Program-made: the position numbers and the translations under genes
Source of the DNA: Penium margaritaceum
Lineage: Eukaryota > Streptophyta > Zygnematophyceae > Desmidiales > Peniaceae
NCBI GenBank assembly: GCA_023375785.1
Contig: SZWC01000083.1
Location: forward strand, 148,335 to 186,984
DNA: 38,650 nucleotides
Direction of reading: 5' to 3'
Shown here: one piece after another, positions 1-10,643 of the stretch
Layout: every line of letters starts with the position of its first letter
Position numbering within the stretch: the first letter of the stretch is position 1
The notes under the pieces: generated by a model
The model's database searches: none
Seen by the model: the letters and a program-made list of their open reading frames with translations, nothing else
What the model was told of the DNA's origin: nothing

Positions 1-292
1 ATTTAGCCTCTTAAGAGATACCAATATGAATACTTTTGCTCGGTTACTATGTAACCCTATGCACGCTTTGCGTGCAACACCTGCCTCTTATTTTCTATTG
101 TTTTCCAATCGAAAATGACTTCAATCTGACATTGAAGCTCATTGGACGTCGTCGACGCCAAAACCTAACAACGACCAATCTAATGTGCGGTGCTCGCGTC
201 ATGACGTGTCGTTAGAGACATTGTCTTCGTTGTTGGCGGATATGACGTCGCGCTTTGTTTTTTGGCATCGGACCCCGAATGCGGCCTAATTC
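1..292. other. Left flank, no gene seen
   Basis: No convincing open frame or element signature. Two small perfect inverted repeats are visible: GCACGC/GCGTGC at 61-75 with a TTT loop, and CTTCAAT/ATTGAAG at 119-137. The last five bases before the LTR (AATTC, 288-292) resemble AATCC just after element 1 and are read as its target-site duplication with one change. Confidence 0.5.
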
Positions 293-845
293 TGAGAGAC
301 AGCTTCCTAGCACTGCTGTCGCTGGCGTGGCAGTACAAGCCAGCCAGCTAACTCACTAGCACACACAGGTGGAGGTGAGAACAGCAAGGGGTTGGCTAGG
401 GACACAAACACAAGTGTTAGAAGCTGCAAATGTTGAAATATGCAGAGAGAGAATATCAACTGAAGTCAGGACAACCTAAATAGTGTCACGGCCCTACTGG
501 ATGCACACACACACACACACACACACACGCGGCGCACAAGGGCGCTATTTTTCTAGCAGGACAAAACAGTGTCAAAAACACAGTTTTGGCCATAACTCCC
601 TGCAGGCACGTCAGAATGACGAGCCGTTTGAACCGGAATGGGCGCATCGACAAGATCTGCATCCTGATAGGCTGCACGCCTATGTGCTGTCCCACAGCAT
701 GGGTCTAAAAGATACGGGAGTCTCCTGGGCGTCCGTTACCGCTGGCCGCTGGTCTTTTGCCACCGTCGTCAGTCTCAGGGATCTGCACGTGAATGGACAT
801 GAGCTGAGGGGTCACCGTAAGCTATGCACAACACACACAACAACA
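293..845 (-). repeat. 3' LTR of element 1
   Basis: This 553-bp copy matches 7513-8049 end to end. It is 16 bp longer only because its (CA)n tract at 504-528 has 25 bases where the partner has 9. Its inner edge (845) abuts the polypurine tract, which identifies it as the 3' LTR of a minus-strand element. Confidence 0.93.
504..528. repeat. (CA)n microsatellite in LTR
   Basis: Twenty-five bases of CA repeat; the partner LTR has nine bases at 7724-7732. This expansion accounts for the whole length difference between the two LTRs. Confidence 0.95.
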
Positions 846-854
846 CTCCCCCAT
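846..854 (-). other. Polypurine tract of element 1
   Basis: Read on the minus strand the tract is ATGGGGGAG immediately before the 3' LTR start TGTTG. This is the expected plus-strand DNA priming site for reverse transcription and it fixes the LTR boundary at 845. Confidence 0.8.
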
Positions 855-968
855 GAACGGAGGGCGAAACACGTCCATGCACATGCAGACACTAACCCTG
901 AACAGAACGGGAAACGCACGGACGCTGCAGGCAGCAAGCACAATATAGGCAATGTGGCACATGGGGAA

Positions 969-1529
969 TCAACCTGCAACAGGGATGGGACAGAGTCCCA
1001 CGGAACGAGTGGCCGCATGAAACTTCGAACGACCCAGAGCCTTGGTCAGAAAATCCGCGCACTGCCTATCACTGCCCACGTGGATGACTCGGATCTCACC
1101 ACGATGAACCAGATCGCGCACGAAGTGGTGCTCGACATTGATGTGCTTTGTGCGTGCATGGAACACACCTGAGTTTTTGGCGATGGCCTCAGCGCTCATG
1201 TTGTCACACTGGAGAACCATGGGGGGAATGGAATGACGCAGTTCATGCAACAGGCGGACAAGCCAGACGCACTCCGCTGCATCGGCACCTAGAGCCACAT
1301 ATTCTGCCTCAGCCGTGCTGCGTGCAATGCAACCCTGCTTCCCACTTCGCCAGGACACTGCAGTGCCTCCAATGAGAAAGATGTAGCCGGTGCGGCTTCT
1401 GTCATCTAGACTCTATGCCCAGTCACTGTTTGTGTGCCCATCGAGCACAACTGACACCTGCTCGCGAAAGCACAGGCCGACAGTGGACAGGATGTAGCGC
1501 ACACACCGGACTACGGCCTCCAGTGTTTG
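969..1529 (-). pseudogene. Element 1 RNase H domain (decayed)
   Basis: This is the C-terminal RNase H of a copia Pol, which removes the RNA strand during reverse transcription. Visible motifs are a degenerate SDADW-like NSDWA, then SWRSGKQ, STAEAEYVALG, the LQCDN block carrying the third acidic residue, RTKHINVEHHFVRD, and a C-terminal ADFLTKALG. These appear in family order and the length is normal. In-frame TAG codons lie at 1413-1415, just after DWA, and at 1530-1532, at the RT boundary where the family usually has Trp. The frame otherwise stays open to 969. Confidence 0.88.
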
Positions 1530-3323
1530 CTAGCGTGGAGCCTGCGAGAACTGGGTGAGCAGGTTGACAGTGAAGGCAATGTCGGGCCGTGTCGTGGTGG
1601 CCAAGTACATGAGCGAGCCGATGACTCGCAGGTACAGGGTCACATCAACCGGCTCCCCCAGGTCAACTGGGTCATCCACCTTTAGGGCGGCCTGCCCCTC
1701 AGGGGTCATAGGCGTGGAGGCCGTGCGAACGACTGCAAGGAGGTCGGCAAAGCGCTCCCCCACAGTCTCTGCGTAGCGTTCCTGATGGACACGGAGTGTG
1801 CGGCGGACACGGTCGCACACGATCTCCATCCCCAAAAAGACAGTGGCCTCACCAAGATCTTTCATCTTGTAGGCCGAGGTGAGAACGGCCTTGGCAGCAT
1901 TCACTGCTCCCAGGTCGGGCGAGGCGATCAGAAGATCGTCCACGTAGACGAGGATGGCAGCGAGCGGTGCTTGGGACTGTGAGAGGAACAGGGATGGGTC
2001 AGCATCGCTCTAAACGTACCCAACACGTCTTAGCGTGCTGGTGATCTCTTGATTCCAGCACCGAGGTGACTGTTTCAAGCTGTACAAGGCCTTCCGCAGC
2101 CGGTACACGCGACCGGTGCCATCCTCGAAGCCGGGAGGGTGGACCATGTAGATCTCCTCCTCAAGGTCCTTGTTCAGGAACACATTGTTGACATCCATCT
2201 GATGGAGTTCCCAGTCGTGCTATGCCACCTGGCTGAGCAGAGTGAGCGTGGTCGTCATTCGGCCAACAAGAGCAAAGGTCTCGGTGTAATCCACACCAGG
2301 GACCTGAGAGAAGCCCTTTGCTGTCAGGGGCGCTTTGTTGCGTTCCACAGTGCCGTCTGGTTTTAGCTTCTTGCGGAGAATCCACTTGGCCTTGATGGCC
2401 TTGCGGTTCTTCGGCAAGTCCACCAGCTCAAAGACGCCGTGCTCTCGGATAACATCGAGCTTAGCCTGGCAGGCAGCGCGCCACTGCTCAGCGTCTGGGG
2501 CTGACAAGGCCTCTGGTAGGCTGGTGGGATTGGGAGACAGCAATGGCGCACTGCTTGTAGCCAGGGCATACGCCGCAGAGGGAGGGTCGACCGTCATCAT
2601 GGACTCAACGACGTCACGAGCAAGACTGTGCTCATGAGCAAGCAGTGCTATACCAGTGGCACAGCCAGGGTGGACCTCAGCAAGGTCGCGAGCACTCAGG
2701 CCGAGGGCCTTTGTACCCGGGTCACCGCTGACGAAGCTACGCGTGGGGCGTGGGCGAAGACGTCCGCCGGGTGCCCGTGTGTAGGGGTCAGATGGGGCAG
2801 GAGTAATGGGTGCTGCTAGCTCATACACCAGTGTGGAATGTACGACGGGTGCGTCACTCAAGGTTGGTTTGGCCTCAGTAGCCAGGGATGGGTCCACGGC
2901 AGGCGCAGGCACATCCACGGTCGGTGCCAGGGACGACTCAGAGCCAAACATGGATGCGGACGTAGGATCCAGCAGATCCTCAGACGCGGATGCAAGCGTG
3001 GGATCAGGCAGAGCCTCAGACGTGGAGGCAGACTCGGACGCGGACTTGGACAGGGGCGAGAGCGGAGAGTTGGGGGCAGAGGAGCGAGCCACAGACGGGG
3101 CGGGGCTGGGGGTGCCGGTGGGCACAACCGCTGGGGACAGCTCCGGGGGTGCCGGCGACGGAGTGACCTCACAGGACGGGGGCACTGTGCCAACTGTGCC
3201 AGGAACTTCCCCCACACTACGGGGTCCGGAACACCCAAGGGGATGAGCAGCACGCAGAGTGTGGATGCGAGCAAGGTCGAGAAAGGTGAGATGCTCGAAG
3301 ATGAGAGCGTCACGGGACTCCAC
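1530..3323 (-). pseudogene. Element 1 reverse transcriptase with spacer (decayed)
   Basis: The RT part of copia Pol (RVT_2 family) copies element RNA into cDNA. It runs from about 2490 (REHGVFELVDLP, then KAKWILRKKLKPDG, TAKGFSQVPGVDYTETF) through [11 protein letters not shown] with the first catalytic Asp, [14 protein letters not shown], and the YVDD catalytic pair at about 1935-1949, to MKDLGEATVFLGMEI and TRPDIAF. The part from 2490 to 3323 is the Ser/Pro/Glu-rich spacer that follows integrase. TAG stops interrupt the frame at 2010-2012 and 2220-2222. At both places related elements continue with a sense codon. The catalytic motifs survive, but the chain is broken. Confidence 0.9.
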
Positions 3324-4640
3324 GATGCGGCATCGCTCAGGGTCCCAGAACTGCCAGGCCTTTGCCCGCGGGGCGACGCCAACGAAGGCGCAGATGCAGC
3401 CCCGCGGAGAGAGCTTGCTTCACTGTTGCTCCGGTGTGAACCAGACACAGGCAAGGGAGCCCCAGATACGGGCCAGGTGCAGATCTACGCGACGCCCGTA
3501 CCACAACTCGTAGGGCGTGCGGTGACCTGGGAGGGGGCCGTGGGGAATGCGGTTCCAGACCCAGGTCATGTACGCCATGCCCTCAAAGGCAAAAGCCTTA
3601 GGCATGGCACTGTCGGCGCGCATGGCGCGGACCGCATCCTCCATGGTGCAGTTCTAGCGCTCGGAGACACCGTATTGCTGGGGGGTGGCGGGGGCGGAGA
3701 GGTTGTGGAAGACGACAAGCTCGGTGAAGGAGCAACGCCATGTCACCGAGGTAGTCGCCGCCGCGTTCCGAGCAAAATGTTTGAAGGCGATGGGGAGACT
3801 AGCGCTCGGCCATGACCAGCCAAATGCGGACTGCAATGGCGGCATCGCTCTTCTGTCGCAGACTGTAAACCCAACACATGCGCGTGAAGTCATCAGTCAA
3901 CGTCAGGATGTAGCGACCGCGGTCCTCTTGAAACTCGACAGGGAGCGGACCCATGAGGTCAGAGTGGACAAGCTCCAAGGGCCGACGTGCCTTGGAGACG
4001 GACGCAGGGTAGGTGGACCGGTGCATTTTGCCTTCAGCATAGGCCAGGCAATCGGTCCTGGGCGGCGCCTCGAAGGACGCCGCATCAAGACCGAGAGCAG
4101 GCTGAGTGCAGATCAGCCTGTCGACAGCCCCTAGGTGCACATGACAGAGGCGTCGATGCAGGAGACAGTCATGCTTGGGGGACAGAGCACCAGCGGCAAG
4201 AACACGGGCAGTGGGAGATGGAGGCAAGGGAGGGGCACTTGTAGAGGACCCAGAGATGTGATACAGATCATCGACGACCGTCCCACTGAGGAAGGTCTCC
4301 TCGGTGTCACGCACAAAGATGCGAGTATCAGCAACTGTGTACGTGACACCGAGGTCCATCTTCGTGCAAGCACGGACAGACAACAGGCTGAGTTCCAGAT
4401 CAGGGACAAAGAGGAGGTCGGAGATGTATACGGGACCAGCGGGCCCGGTGAACTGCACTACCCAACACCCTGGACAGGGACCTCATGGCCAGCTGCAATG
4501 CGAACAGAGCGAACAGTGCCAACAGGATGCAGGACGACGAAGGCGTCACATCGACACGTCATGTGATGGGTGGCACCTGAGTCAACGACCCAGGTGGCAT
4601 CGGTGACACACGTACAGGGGACAACGTGGCACTCGGCGAC
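3324..4640 (-). pseudogene. Element 1 protease and integrase (frameshifted)
   Basis: This stretch encodes the copia aspartic protease (WVVDSGATHHMTC, catalytic Asp codon 4581-4583) and then integrase: the zinc-binding HRRLCHVHLGAVDR segment, VHSDLMGPL with the first catalytic Asp, and YILTLTDDFTRMCWVYSLR. The second acidic block reads SERGGDY where copia integrases have SDxGGEY, so the catalytic Asp is Glu (codon 3766-3768). A PATPQQYGVSER block supplies the third acidic residue. The frame changes near 4458 and again near 3715, and TAG stops lie at 3799-3801 and 3654-3656. The family assignment is firm; the protein is clearly not functional. Confidence 0.87.
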
Positions 4641-6540
4641 AGAACAAGGCGCGGCAGCAGGACGCTCAGCGGGGGACATGACAAGGCGACCAGCGGAGCG
4701 CACATGAAAAGCATGCAGCCAAGGCACATCATCAGGTCCGTCCCGTGCACACGGCTGGGCGCGCGGACCACCACAGGCATCATCACACGACGACACAGAC
4801 AGTCCACATGCGGTGGGACCCCTCGACTCAGTCAAATCACTCGCACCTCCCTGAGAGGAGCGCAGGGCGAGATGCTGGTGCAGCTTGGCGATCGTCCTGT
4901 CGCATTCAGCAAGAGCCTGGTCGTGAGGATCCGCGGAGCACGGACTCCTCTGGGAAGGCTGCGATAGTGGCGGCTGAACGAGCGGTCGCACCGGACGTCT
5001 GGCGCATGCGCGCCTCGTGCGCCTGCTGCAGCCCACGGGTGACCTTGGTCCAGTCCAACGAGCCGCCTGTCAGGTGTGTGCAGTCGGGGCAGCGATGGTC
5101 ACCCCCGCAGTTGAAGCACACAAGCCGGCGGCCCGTTGTACCGGCAGAGCCGCCGCTGCCACTGCTATTGCTGCTACCGCCACTGCTACCACTGCTCCCG
5201 CTGCTGCTGTTGCGGCTGACACTGCTGGTGCTGGTGCCGCTGCTGGTCCCACCGCTGTAACCACCACCTGACGATTTGCGACCCTTCTTCCCCTGAGCTG
5301 GAGCCGCTGTTGCTGTAGACGGCGAGGAGGAGGATGCGGCGGTAACTGCAACTGAAGCGGTGCTGCGGTGGGCGCGATTCACGACATCCATGCCGGCTAC
5401 CTCCAGGAAGTGGAGGGTGGCCCAGCGTAGCAGTGTTCCGTCTCTCACCATGTCGCGAAGCAGAGTCTGGTTAAAGTTGCTGAAGACGAGCGTGTAGTCA
5501 GGATGGATGCCGTAGAGGATGATCTAGAGGGCGGAGTATTGCGCAGGGGCGTCGTCTCCCACTTCCTCGTACAACTGGATCGCCCGGTGCCCTAGTCAGC
5601 TGCGGACTCCTGAGCAGTCTGACAGAGGAAGTTGAAGTCGGCAAGGCGCTGGGACGTCAGAGCCAAGGTGGCGTCCTCAAAAAGAGTGACAGCCAGCGCC
5701 CACGCCTCGCGAGGGTCAGCTCCTCAGCCGGTCAACGGATCGCCAAGGAACCGACTGAAGTCTTTGGTGAAGTCTAGGGCGGCTTTCAGCAGACCGGAGG
5801 CGGCACGGACCGCCATCTGCGTCTGGGCGGGGTCAGACGCTTGGTATGGAGTAAGATAGTAGGCGAGGACTCCCTCGCTCATGGCCCACATGCAGAAGCA
5901 TGGCTCCCAAGGCTTGAAGTCGTTCCCAGTCCGGAAGACGGGCCGGTCCGACTCAAACCACTTGGGTGGCTTGACTGTCGGGAGAGTGATGTGTGAATTT
6001 ACTACGGGACCGGGCATGGTGGAGGCAACCCCCTTGCCCAGGCGGGTCCTCAGAGCCAGTTCCTCAAAGCTCAGAGGGCGGCGAGATGAGCTCAGGCCGG
6101 CGTCGGTGCTGGAGTTTGTGCCCTGGAGGGGAGCATTGGACTCACGCGCTCTGCGGCGTGCCTCCAGGTGGATGAGGTGTGCTCGCAGCATCTCCTCCTC
6201 ACCCTCCTCGCCAGAGTCGGAGAGGGTCTCCGCAACCTCGTCTGCATTGCCGCCGTGAGCGAGATGGTCTTCCATTGGGTCTGCGGACGGGTGTTGCTGC
6301 TGCTGCTGGACCTGCTGCTGCTGGGGAAGTAAGCCCCTGATCAGGTCGTGCAGCTCGGCAACCTGCTTCGTCAAAGTGTTGCCGCTCTCCGCCTGTAAGT
6401 CAGCCAGTGTGCGTACTTGGCGCGCCAATGTCGTTGGGCTCGGCGGCCACTGCCGCTGCTGCTGTTGCACCGGCTGTTGCTATTGCGGCGGCGGCTGCAG
6501 CTGTTGTTACTACTGTTGTTGCTGCTGCTGCTATAGTGGC

Positions 6541-6576
<36 letters not shown>

Positions 6577-6674
6577 CGCTGTGGTGATGACGACGGCGGC
6601 CGACGTTGGCCGCTGACGGTGCTGTCCTCGGCAGCTGCGTCGGTAGCCGTGCTAGAGGGGATAAGCTTCGGCAT
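4641..6674 (-). pseudogene. Element 1 gag (capsid-like) with polyQ start (decayed)
   Basis: The likely start is the ATG at 6672-6674 (MPKLIPSSTAT). It opens an N-terminal region of CAG-encoded glutamine repeats (about 6450-6600), an acidic stretch (SGEEGEEEML), and a capsid-like core with PPKWFESDRPVFRTGNDF and FLGDPLTG. A Ser/Gly-rich linker and a zinc knuckle CFNCGGDHRCPDC follow at 5080-5118. The knuckle spacing is CX2CX3HX4C, one residue shorter than the usual CX2CX4HX4C. The polyQ segment contains three TAG and one TAA codon, each where CAG or CAA would fit. TGA at 5722-5724 and TAG at 5592-5594 and 5524-5526 break the rest, with a frame change near 5590. Confidence 0.8.
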
Positions 6675-6739
6675 GCCTGAAGGTTCCCCTTTTTCCCCCC
6701 TTTTTTTTGCGTTGTTGTGGAACACCTTACTGCGAAAGT

Positions 6740-7340
6740 CACCTCCGCAGAGCCCCTCCGCGGACCCTCTCCGCGGAACCCCTCCGCAGACCCCCTCCGC
6801 GGTGCACTTCACCGCGGAAGTTCACCGCGGACTGTCGTGGATTGGCTCTGGCTGGACGCGGTCGCGTTGGTCACGTCGGCGCGGAACGACGTGGAGTGCC
6901 GCGAGTAACCACCGCAGTCGCATCAATGCGGAACGCGTCGGGGTGTCGCGAGCTGCCGGGGCACCTCCGTCGGTTTGTTCTGCGACCACCGCAGGGCCGC
7001 CACGTCTGTCGACCGTGGAGTCACCGCGGAGCTGCTGCGAACTCACAATGGCATATTCACCGCGGAGCACCGCTGGTGTGTTCCAAAACCGCCGCGGAGC
7101 AGTTCGAGCAGCCGCAGATCCACCGCGGAGCACCACGGATCTGACGCGGCACTGTCACCGTGGAGTGACGGGTTCGGAACGCCGCGTGCGATCGCGGTGG
7201 ATCCGCGACACTCCCGACGCGTTCCGTTGCGGTCGTGGAGCTGCCGCATCCGTTGAGCCGCGGAGCACCGTGGAGCACCGCGAAGTGGTTGTTGCTACCG
7301 CAGAACGGCCGCCGCGGAGCTGTAAAAACACGTCGCGGAG
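6740..7340 (-). repeat. CCGCGG-rich leader of element 1
   Basis: The 5' untranslated leader between the LTR and gag is crowded with degenerate copies of CCGCGGAG and its variants CCGTGGAG and CCGCAGA. By eye about eleven perfect CCGCGG palindromes occur in 600 bp. No long open frame is supported here. It may be an RNA-structured or packaging leader, or a decayed tandem array; the sequence alone does not decide. Confidence 0.65.
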
Positions 7341-7497
7341 TTCTTAAATGAACGGTCCGAACGGTGGTGAGTCCTCCCAGGACATTTCGCCGAGACAGGG
7401 GGCGCTGCTGCTGCTGCTCCTCAAAGCAACGGCTGTGGTCGCTCACTGCTACTACGGTTTCTGCGCCTCTGCTACGCAGCTGTGCGAGCACTGGCTT

Positions 7498-7512
7498 GCG
7501 GCTCTGATTCCA
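7498..7512 (-). promoter_or_regulatory. Primer-binding site of element 1 (tRNA-iMet 3' end)
   Basis: On the minus strand the bases directly after the 5' LTR read TGGAATCAGAGCCGC. The standard plant copia site, complementary to the 3' end of initiator tRNA-Met, is TGGTATCAGAGC, so there is one mismatch in the first twelve bases. It is where minus-strand DNA synthesis would have started. Confidence 0.85.
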
Positions 7513-8049
7513 TGAGAGACAGCTTCCTAGCACTACTGTTGCTGGCGTGGCAGTACAAGCCAGCCAGCTAACTCACGAGCACACACAGGTAGAGGTGAGA
7601 ACAGCAAGGAGTTGGGTAGGGACACAAACACAAGTGTCAGAAGCTGCAAATGTTGAAATATGCAGAGAGAGAATAACAACTGAAGTCAGGACAACATAAA
7701 TGGTTTCACGGCCCTACTGGATGCACACACACGCGGCGCACAAGGGCGCTATTTTTCTAGCAGGATGAAACAGTGGCAAAAACATAGGTTTGGCCATAAC
7801 TCCCTGCAGACACGTCAGAACGACGAGCCGTTTGAACCGGAACGGCTGCATCGACAAGATCTGCGTCTTGATAGGCTACACGCCTACGTGCTGTCCCACA
7901 GCGTGGGTCTAAAAGATACGAGAGTCTCCTGGGCGTCCGTTACTGCCGGCCGCCGGTCTTTTGCCACAGTCGTCAGTCTCAGGGATCTGCACGTGAATGG
8001 ACATGAGCCGAGGGGTCACCGGAAGCTGTGTACGACACACACACCAACA
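7513..8049 (-). repeat. 5' LTR of element 1
   Basis: The 537-bp partner of 293-845, next to the primer-binding site, so it would carry the element's promoter. I did not identify a TATA box with confidence. Confidence 0.93.
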
Positions 8050-8954
8050 AATCCTGCTATACTCACTGTTTGGTCCTCCAAATTTTCTACTGGCTAGTTC
8101 TCGCAAATTTAGGACACGGTACTCACTTTACACAAAACATGCATGCTGTACCCACTTTTCTCAAAGGACCGCAGATGATGCATGCCACACCGACTGTTGC
8201 AAACAAATTCATGCTACACTGGTTTCAGACAAATTAATTCGACGACTGTGGGTATCCGACAAATTAATGTTTATTTTTCAGCGATTTTAGTCACCATTTC
8301 TACAACTCACGAAATGAGGCCCGACTCAAGTCCCTTTGGAATGACTTCAACCGAAGCACAAGTGTCGTCACAACAAACATGTGTAAAAGTGAACTCTTGT
8401 TCCATACTTTATTTCACGCTTTGAACAGGGGGTTTGAAGTTTGGACGAATGCCAAAAACATGACATCAGCCACATGCAAAAACAGACGTCACATAGTTTC
8501 CTTGCCGAACATGCAGTGGCGACGCCGAACGTGCCATCATGTTGCATGTTGCTGCCGTTGCCGTCGACCTCGACAACACGCGAACGGACTCTAATCATAG
8601 CATTTCTTGATCACGAGATATGTTGCCAGGTGGATGTTGCCTCTTCTCGTCCACATGCCAATGACGCCAAGTGGCGGATATTTCGAGGACAAACCACATG
8701 TTGTCACTGTCGTTCGCTCGACGGTGACCTAGGTGCATGAAAGGATTAATAGTTTTTGTTACCATTCCGTATGTCTTCACCCTGCATGCATGGTTTGCGA
8801 CGGTTGTCATCATGGAAAGTCGGCCAACCGCAATGTGATGTGGACGTTCTCTCTCGTCGTCCGCAGGGGTCGTGACCGTTGAGCCATTGTTGATGTGTAG
8901 TCGACATGTTCTTCCAATGTCGTCGCTTCGTCGCAACGGGCCTTTGTCTCTGGG
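8050..8954. other. Intergenic stretch before the MULE, no gene
   Basis: No protein family was recognised. The stretch contains several similar short phrases (TACTCACT or TACCCACTTT near 8060, 8120, 8150 and 9045) and a doubled GACAAATTAAT at 8228 and 8259. It may include the left end of the MULE, but I could not find a matching terminal inverted repeat on the right side. Confidence 0.4.
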
Positions 8955-9338
8955 ATGGCCCTCTTCCTCGCGCTATCAACGGGTGGATGTTCCAAGTGCA
9001 GATGGTGGATAGGATGCATATTACGACACATGCCATACATTGTTATACCCACTTTTTGCCAAGATGGCTGCCACTTTTACACCACTGGAGGCGACTACCC
9101 GGACGACGAGGACGAAGATCCTTCAGAGGTCCTCGTCTCCCGGTACTACCCGGAGTCATCCTTCCTTTGGACCGATTGGGAGGAACACGAGTGGAACTGT
9201 CACGTCAATGTTGTGGAACGCACGACTCCGCGCTCCCCAGACCGTGTTGAAGAGCGCACGATGCGACTTGGAGGAACTCAACATGTCCGTCCGTTTCCTG
9301 ATTACCGTGCGGGTGGGTTGAATCCACTTTGTTTGTAG
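8955..9338 (+). CDS. Acidic ORF upstream of the MULE, possibly its first exon
   Basis: The open frame carries an acidic stretch GDYPDDEDEDPSEV followed by an aromatic-rich segment (SRYYPESSFLWTDWEEHEWN). I do not recognise a domain. It ends about 140 bp before a good splice-acceptor-like TTTGCAG at about 9471-9477, after which a basic segment (RARKRKGR) leads into the transposase DNA-binding domain. It may therefore be a 5' exon of the MULE gene; this is inference, and the start is uncertain. Confidence 0.3.
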   Translation: MALFLALSTGGCSKCRWWIGCILRHMPYIVIPTFCQDGCHFYTTGGDYPDDEDEDPSEVLVSRYYPESSFLWTDWEEHEWNCHVNVVERTTPRSPDRVEERTMRLGGTQHVRPFPDYRAGGLNPLCL

Positions 9339-9477
9339 AAATGGCATCGCCTCCAACGGGATTTGACCTCCTGCTATGTCGAAGCACGCTGTTCGCTTGC
9401 CACCTCAGACCAGTCTGTCTTGTGCACATTTTCCATACACGTGCTTGAATTTTTTCCATACATCTCCTCTTTGCAGG

Positions 9478-9841
9478 GTCGTGTGATGAAGAAACGCCCC
9501 CCTCTACCGGAGACGACTGACAAAGACGTCGAAGCCGCTCCTGCTCGCGCACGCAAACGCAAAGGAAGATGCCGGATTTCCTGAGTGGGCGAGCCTTTCG
9601 CAACATGGATGCCTGTCGCGAAGCTGTCCAAGAGTACGCTATTCACCGCAACATGCCTGTCTCCTGGGTCCGCAGTGAGCCAAGTCGCCTCAAAGTCCGC
9701 TGCGGACTGTGGAAGACTGCAAGGTGCCCATGGCTCCTCAAGGCACGTTTTCAGCGTAAGCAAGACAACGTTGCCGTGATCGAGTTTGTGGATGGCCACA
9801 AGTGCTCCCCCACCACCAAGAAGGGCGACCAAACGTGCTGA
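9478..9841 (+). pseudogene. MULE transposase N-terminal DNA-binding domain (broken)
   Basis: The segment from 9569 (SGRAFRNMDACREAVQEYAI, RLKVRCGLWKTARCPWLLKA, FVDGHKCSPTTK) has the pattern of the MuDR/FAR1-type zinc domain at the N-terminus of plant Mutator-like transposases, which binds the element's terminal inverted repeats. A basic stretch (RARKRKGR) just before it could be a nuclear signal but lies in another frame, so a one-base frameshift separates them. A TGA at 9839-9841 ends the frame. Family features continue beyond it in the same frame (YIKQTLKKKL, VHYPVVHRAKEAA). Confidence 0.75.
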
Positions 9842-10643
9842 GCCGCATGGGTGCTGTGGTACATCAAGCAGACCCTCAAGAAAAAGCTGTCTACCAACAC
9901 AAAGGCACTACAGAAGATAGGCGAGGCTCGCACAAGGGAGAAAGTGCACTACCCTGTGGTGCACCGTGCGAAAGAGGCAGCCACAAGAAGCTTATGGGCG
10001 AGAAGACCCTGTCGTGGTTGCTCTTCCCAGCCTACATAGCTGAGGCAAATTATTTCTTTTGTAAATCATGTTTCCCAATGGTGTTCGCGTTTGTGAGGCG
10101 TGGGCGCTGTGCGAAAAACAAGACAAGGAAAATTAGACGTGGTTCGTACAGCAGCTGTCTTAGGCGTATCCCACGTCCCGTGACCGAGGAACAGACGTCA
10201 TTTCTGATCGTGATGCTGGGCTCCTTGCTGCTGTGGCCTGAGAGATGCCTGGTGCTACGCACACCTATTGTGCGCAGCACATCCGCCTGAACGTCAAGTC
10301 CAAAGCGGGTCGTGTGGCCGCGGACCTATTCTAGACCCTCGCGCATGCCTTCACCGCCAGGGAGTTCAAGCACACACAGGAGGATTTGGTGAAGGCTTCC
10401 GCGCAGGGTGTGGAGTACATCTTTGACGGTGGTGTAGAACCGGGCATCCTGCTGGACAAGTGGAGTTGACTCTACATCCCCGTGGCACGAGGCAGTCACA
10501 CAACAAGCAACGTGGCAGAGTCGTTCAATGCCCGTATCATGGACCTCCGCCATCTGTACCCCTTTCACTGTTTTTCCCAGCTTTACATGTGGGTGCAAAA
10601 GTTTTTTGCAGAATGACGGAAGCTGACGCATGATTGTGAGACC
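9842..10643 (+). pseudogene. MULE transposase catalytic (DDE) region, part deleted
   Basis: After the DNA-binding part come the family's linker (HRAKEAA, then GEKTLSWLLFPAYIAEA in the next frame) and, from 10098, the second half of the MULE DDE fold: WALCEKQDKEN, VISDRDAGLLAAV with the second catalytic Asp, THTYCAQHIRLNVKSKAG, and GSHTTSNVAESFNARI with the catalytic Glu. The block that should hold the first Asp (the family's DGTH/DGTF motif) is absent between about 10060 and 10098. In the frame of the C-terminal domain there are TAG codons at 10332-10334 and before TWFVQQL, and TGA at 10239, 10467 and 10614. Inactive. Confidence 0.82.

Larger units (their letters stand above)
293..8049 (-). 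mobile_element. Element 1: complete, decayed Ty1/copia LTR retrotransposon
   Basis: Both LTRs, a tRNA-Met primer site, a polypurine tract and the gag-PR-IN-RT-RNase H order are present on the minus strand, which defines a copia (Pseudoviridae-type) element of 7757 bp. The LTRs begin TGTTG and end CA in the element sense. By hand alignment they differ at about 37 of roughly 537 aligned positions (about 93% identity), plus one microsatellite difference. The flanks AATTC/AATCC match at four of five bases. The coding region is spread over two frames with many stops, mostly TAG, so this copy cannot make a working polyprotein. Divergent LTRs and broken frames agree on an old insertion. Confidence 0.93.

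Noticed and set aside
61..75. Hairpin GCACGC-TTT-GCGTGC as a terminator
   Set aside because: No following T-run and no bacterial context; short stems like this occur by chance.
483..1172. 229-codon plus-strand ORF across the LTR edge
   Set aside because: It starts in the CA repeat of the 3' LTR and crosses into antisense RNase H; no family match.
2838..3815. Long Gly/Arg-rich plus-strand ORF
   Set aside because: Antisense shadow of the GC-rich element 1 integrase/RT spacer.
6376..7347. 323-codon plus-strand Cys-rich ORF
   Set aside because: The Cys run is a frame of the CTG repeat opposite the gag polyQ, and the rest is the CCGCGG leader; not a Cys-rich protein.
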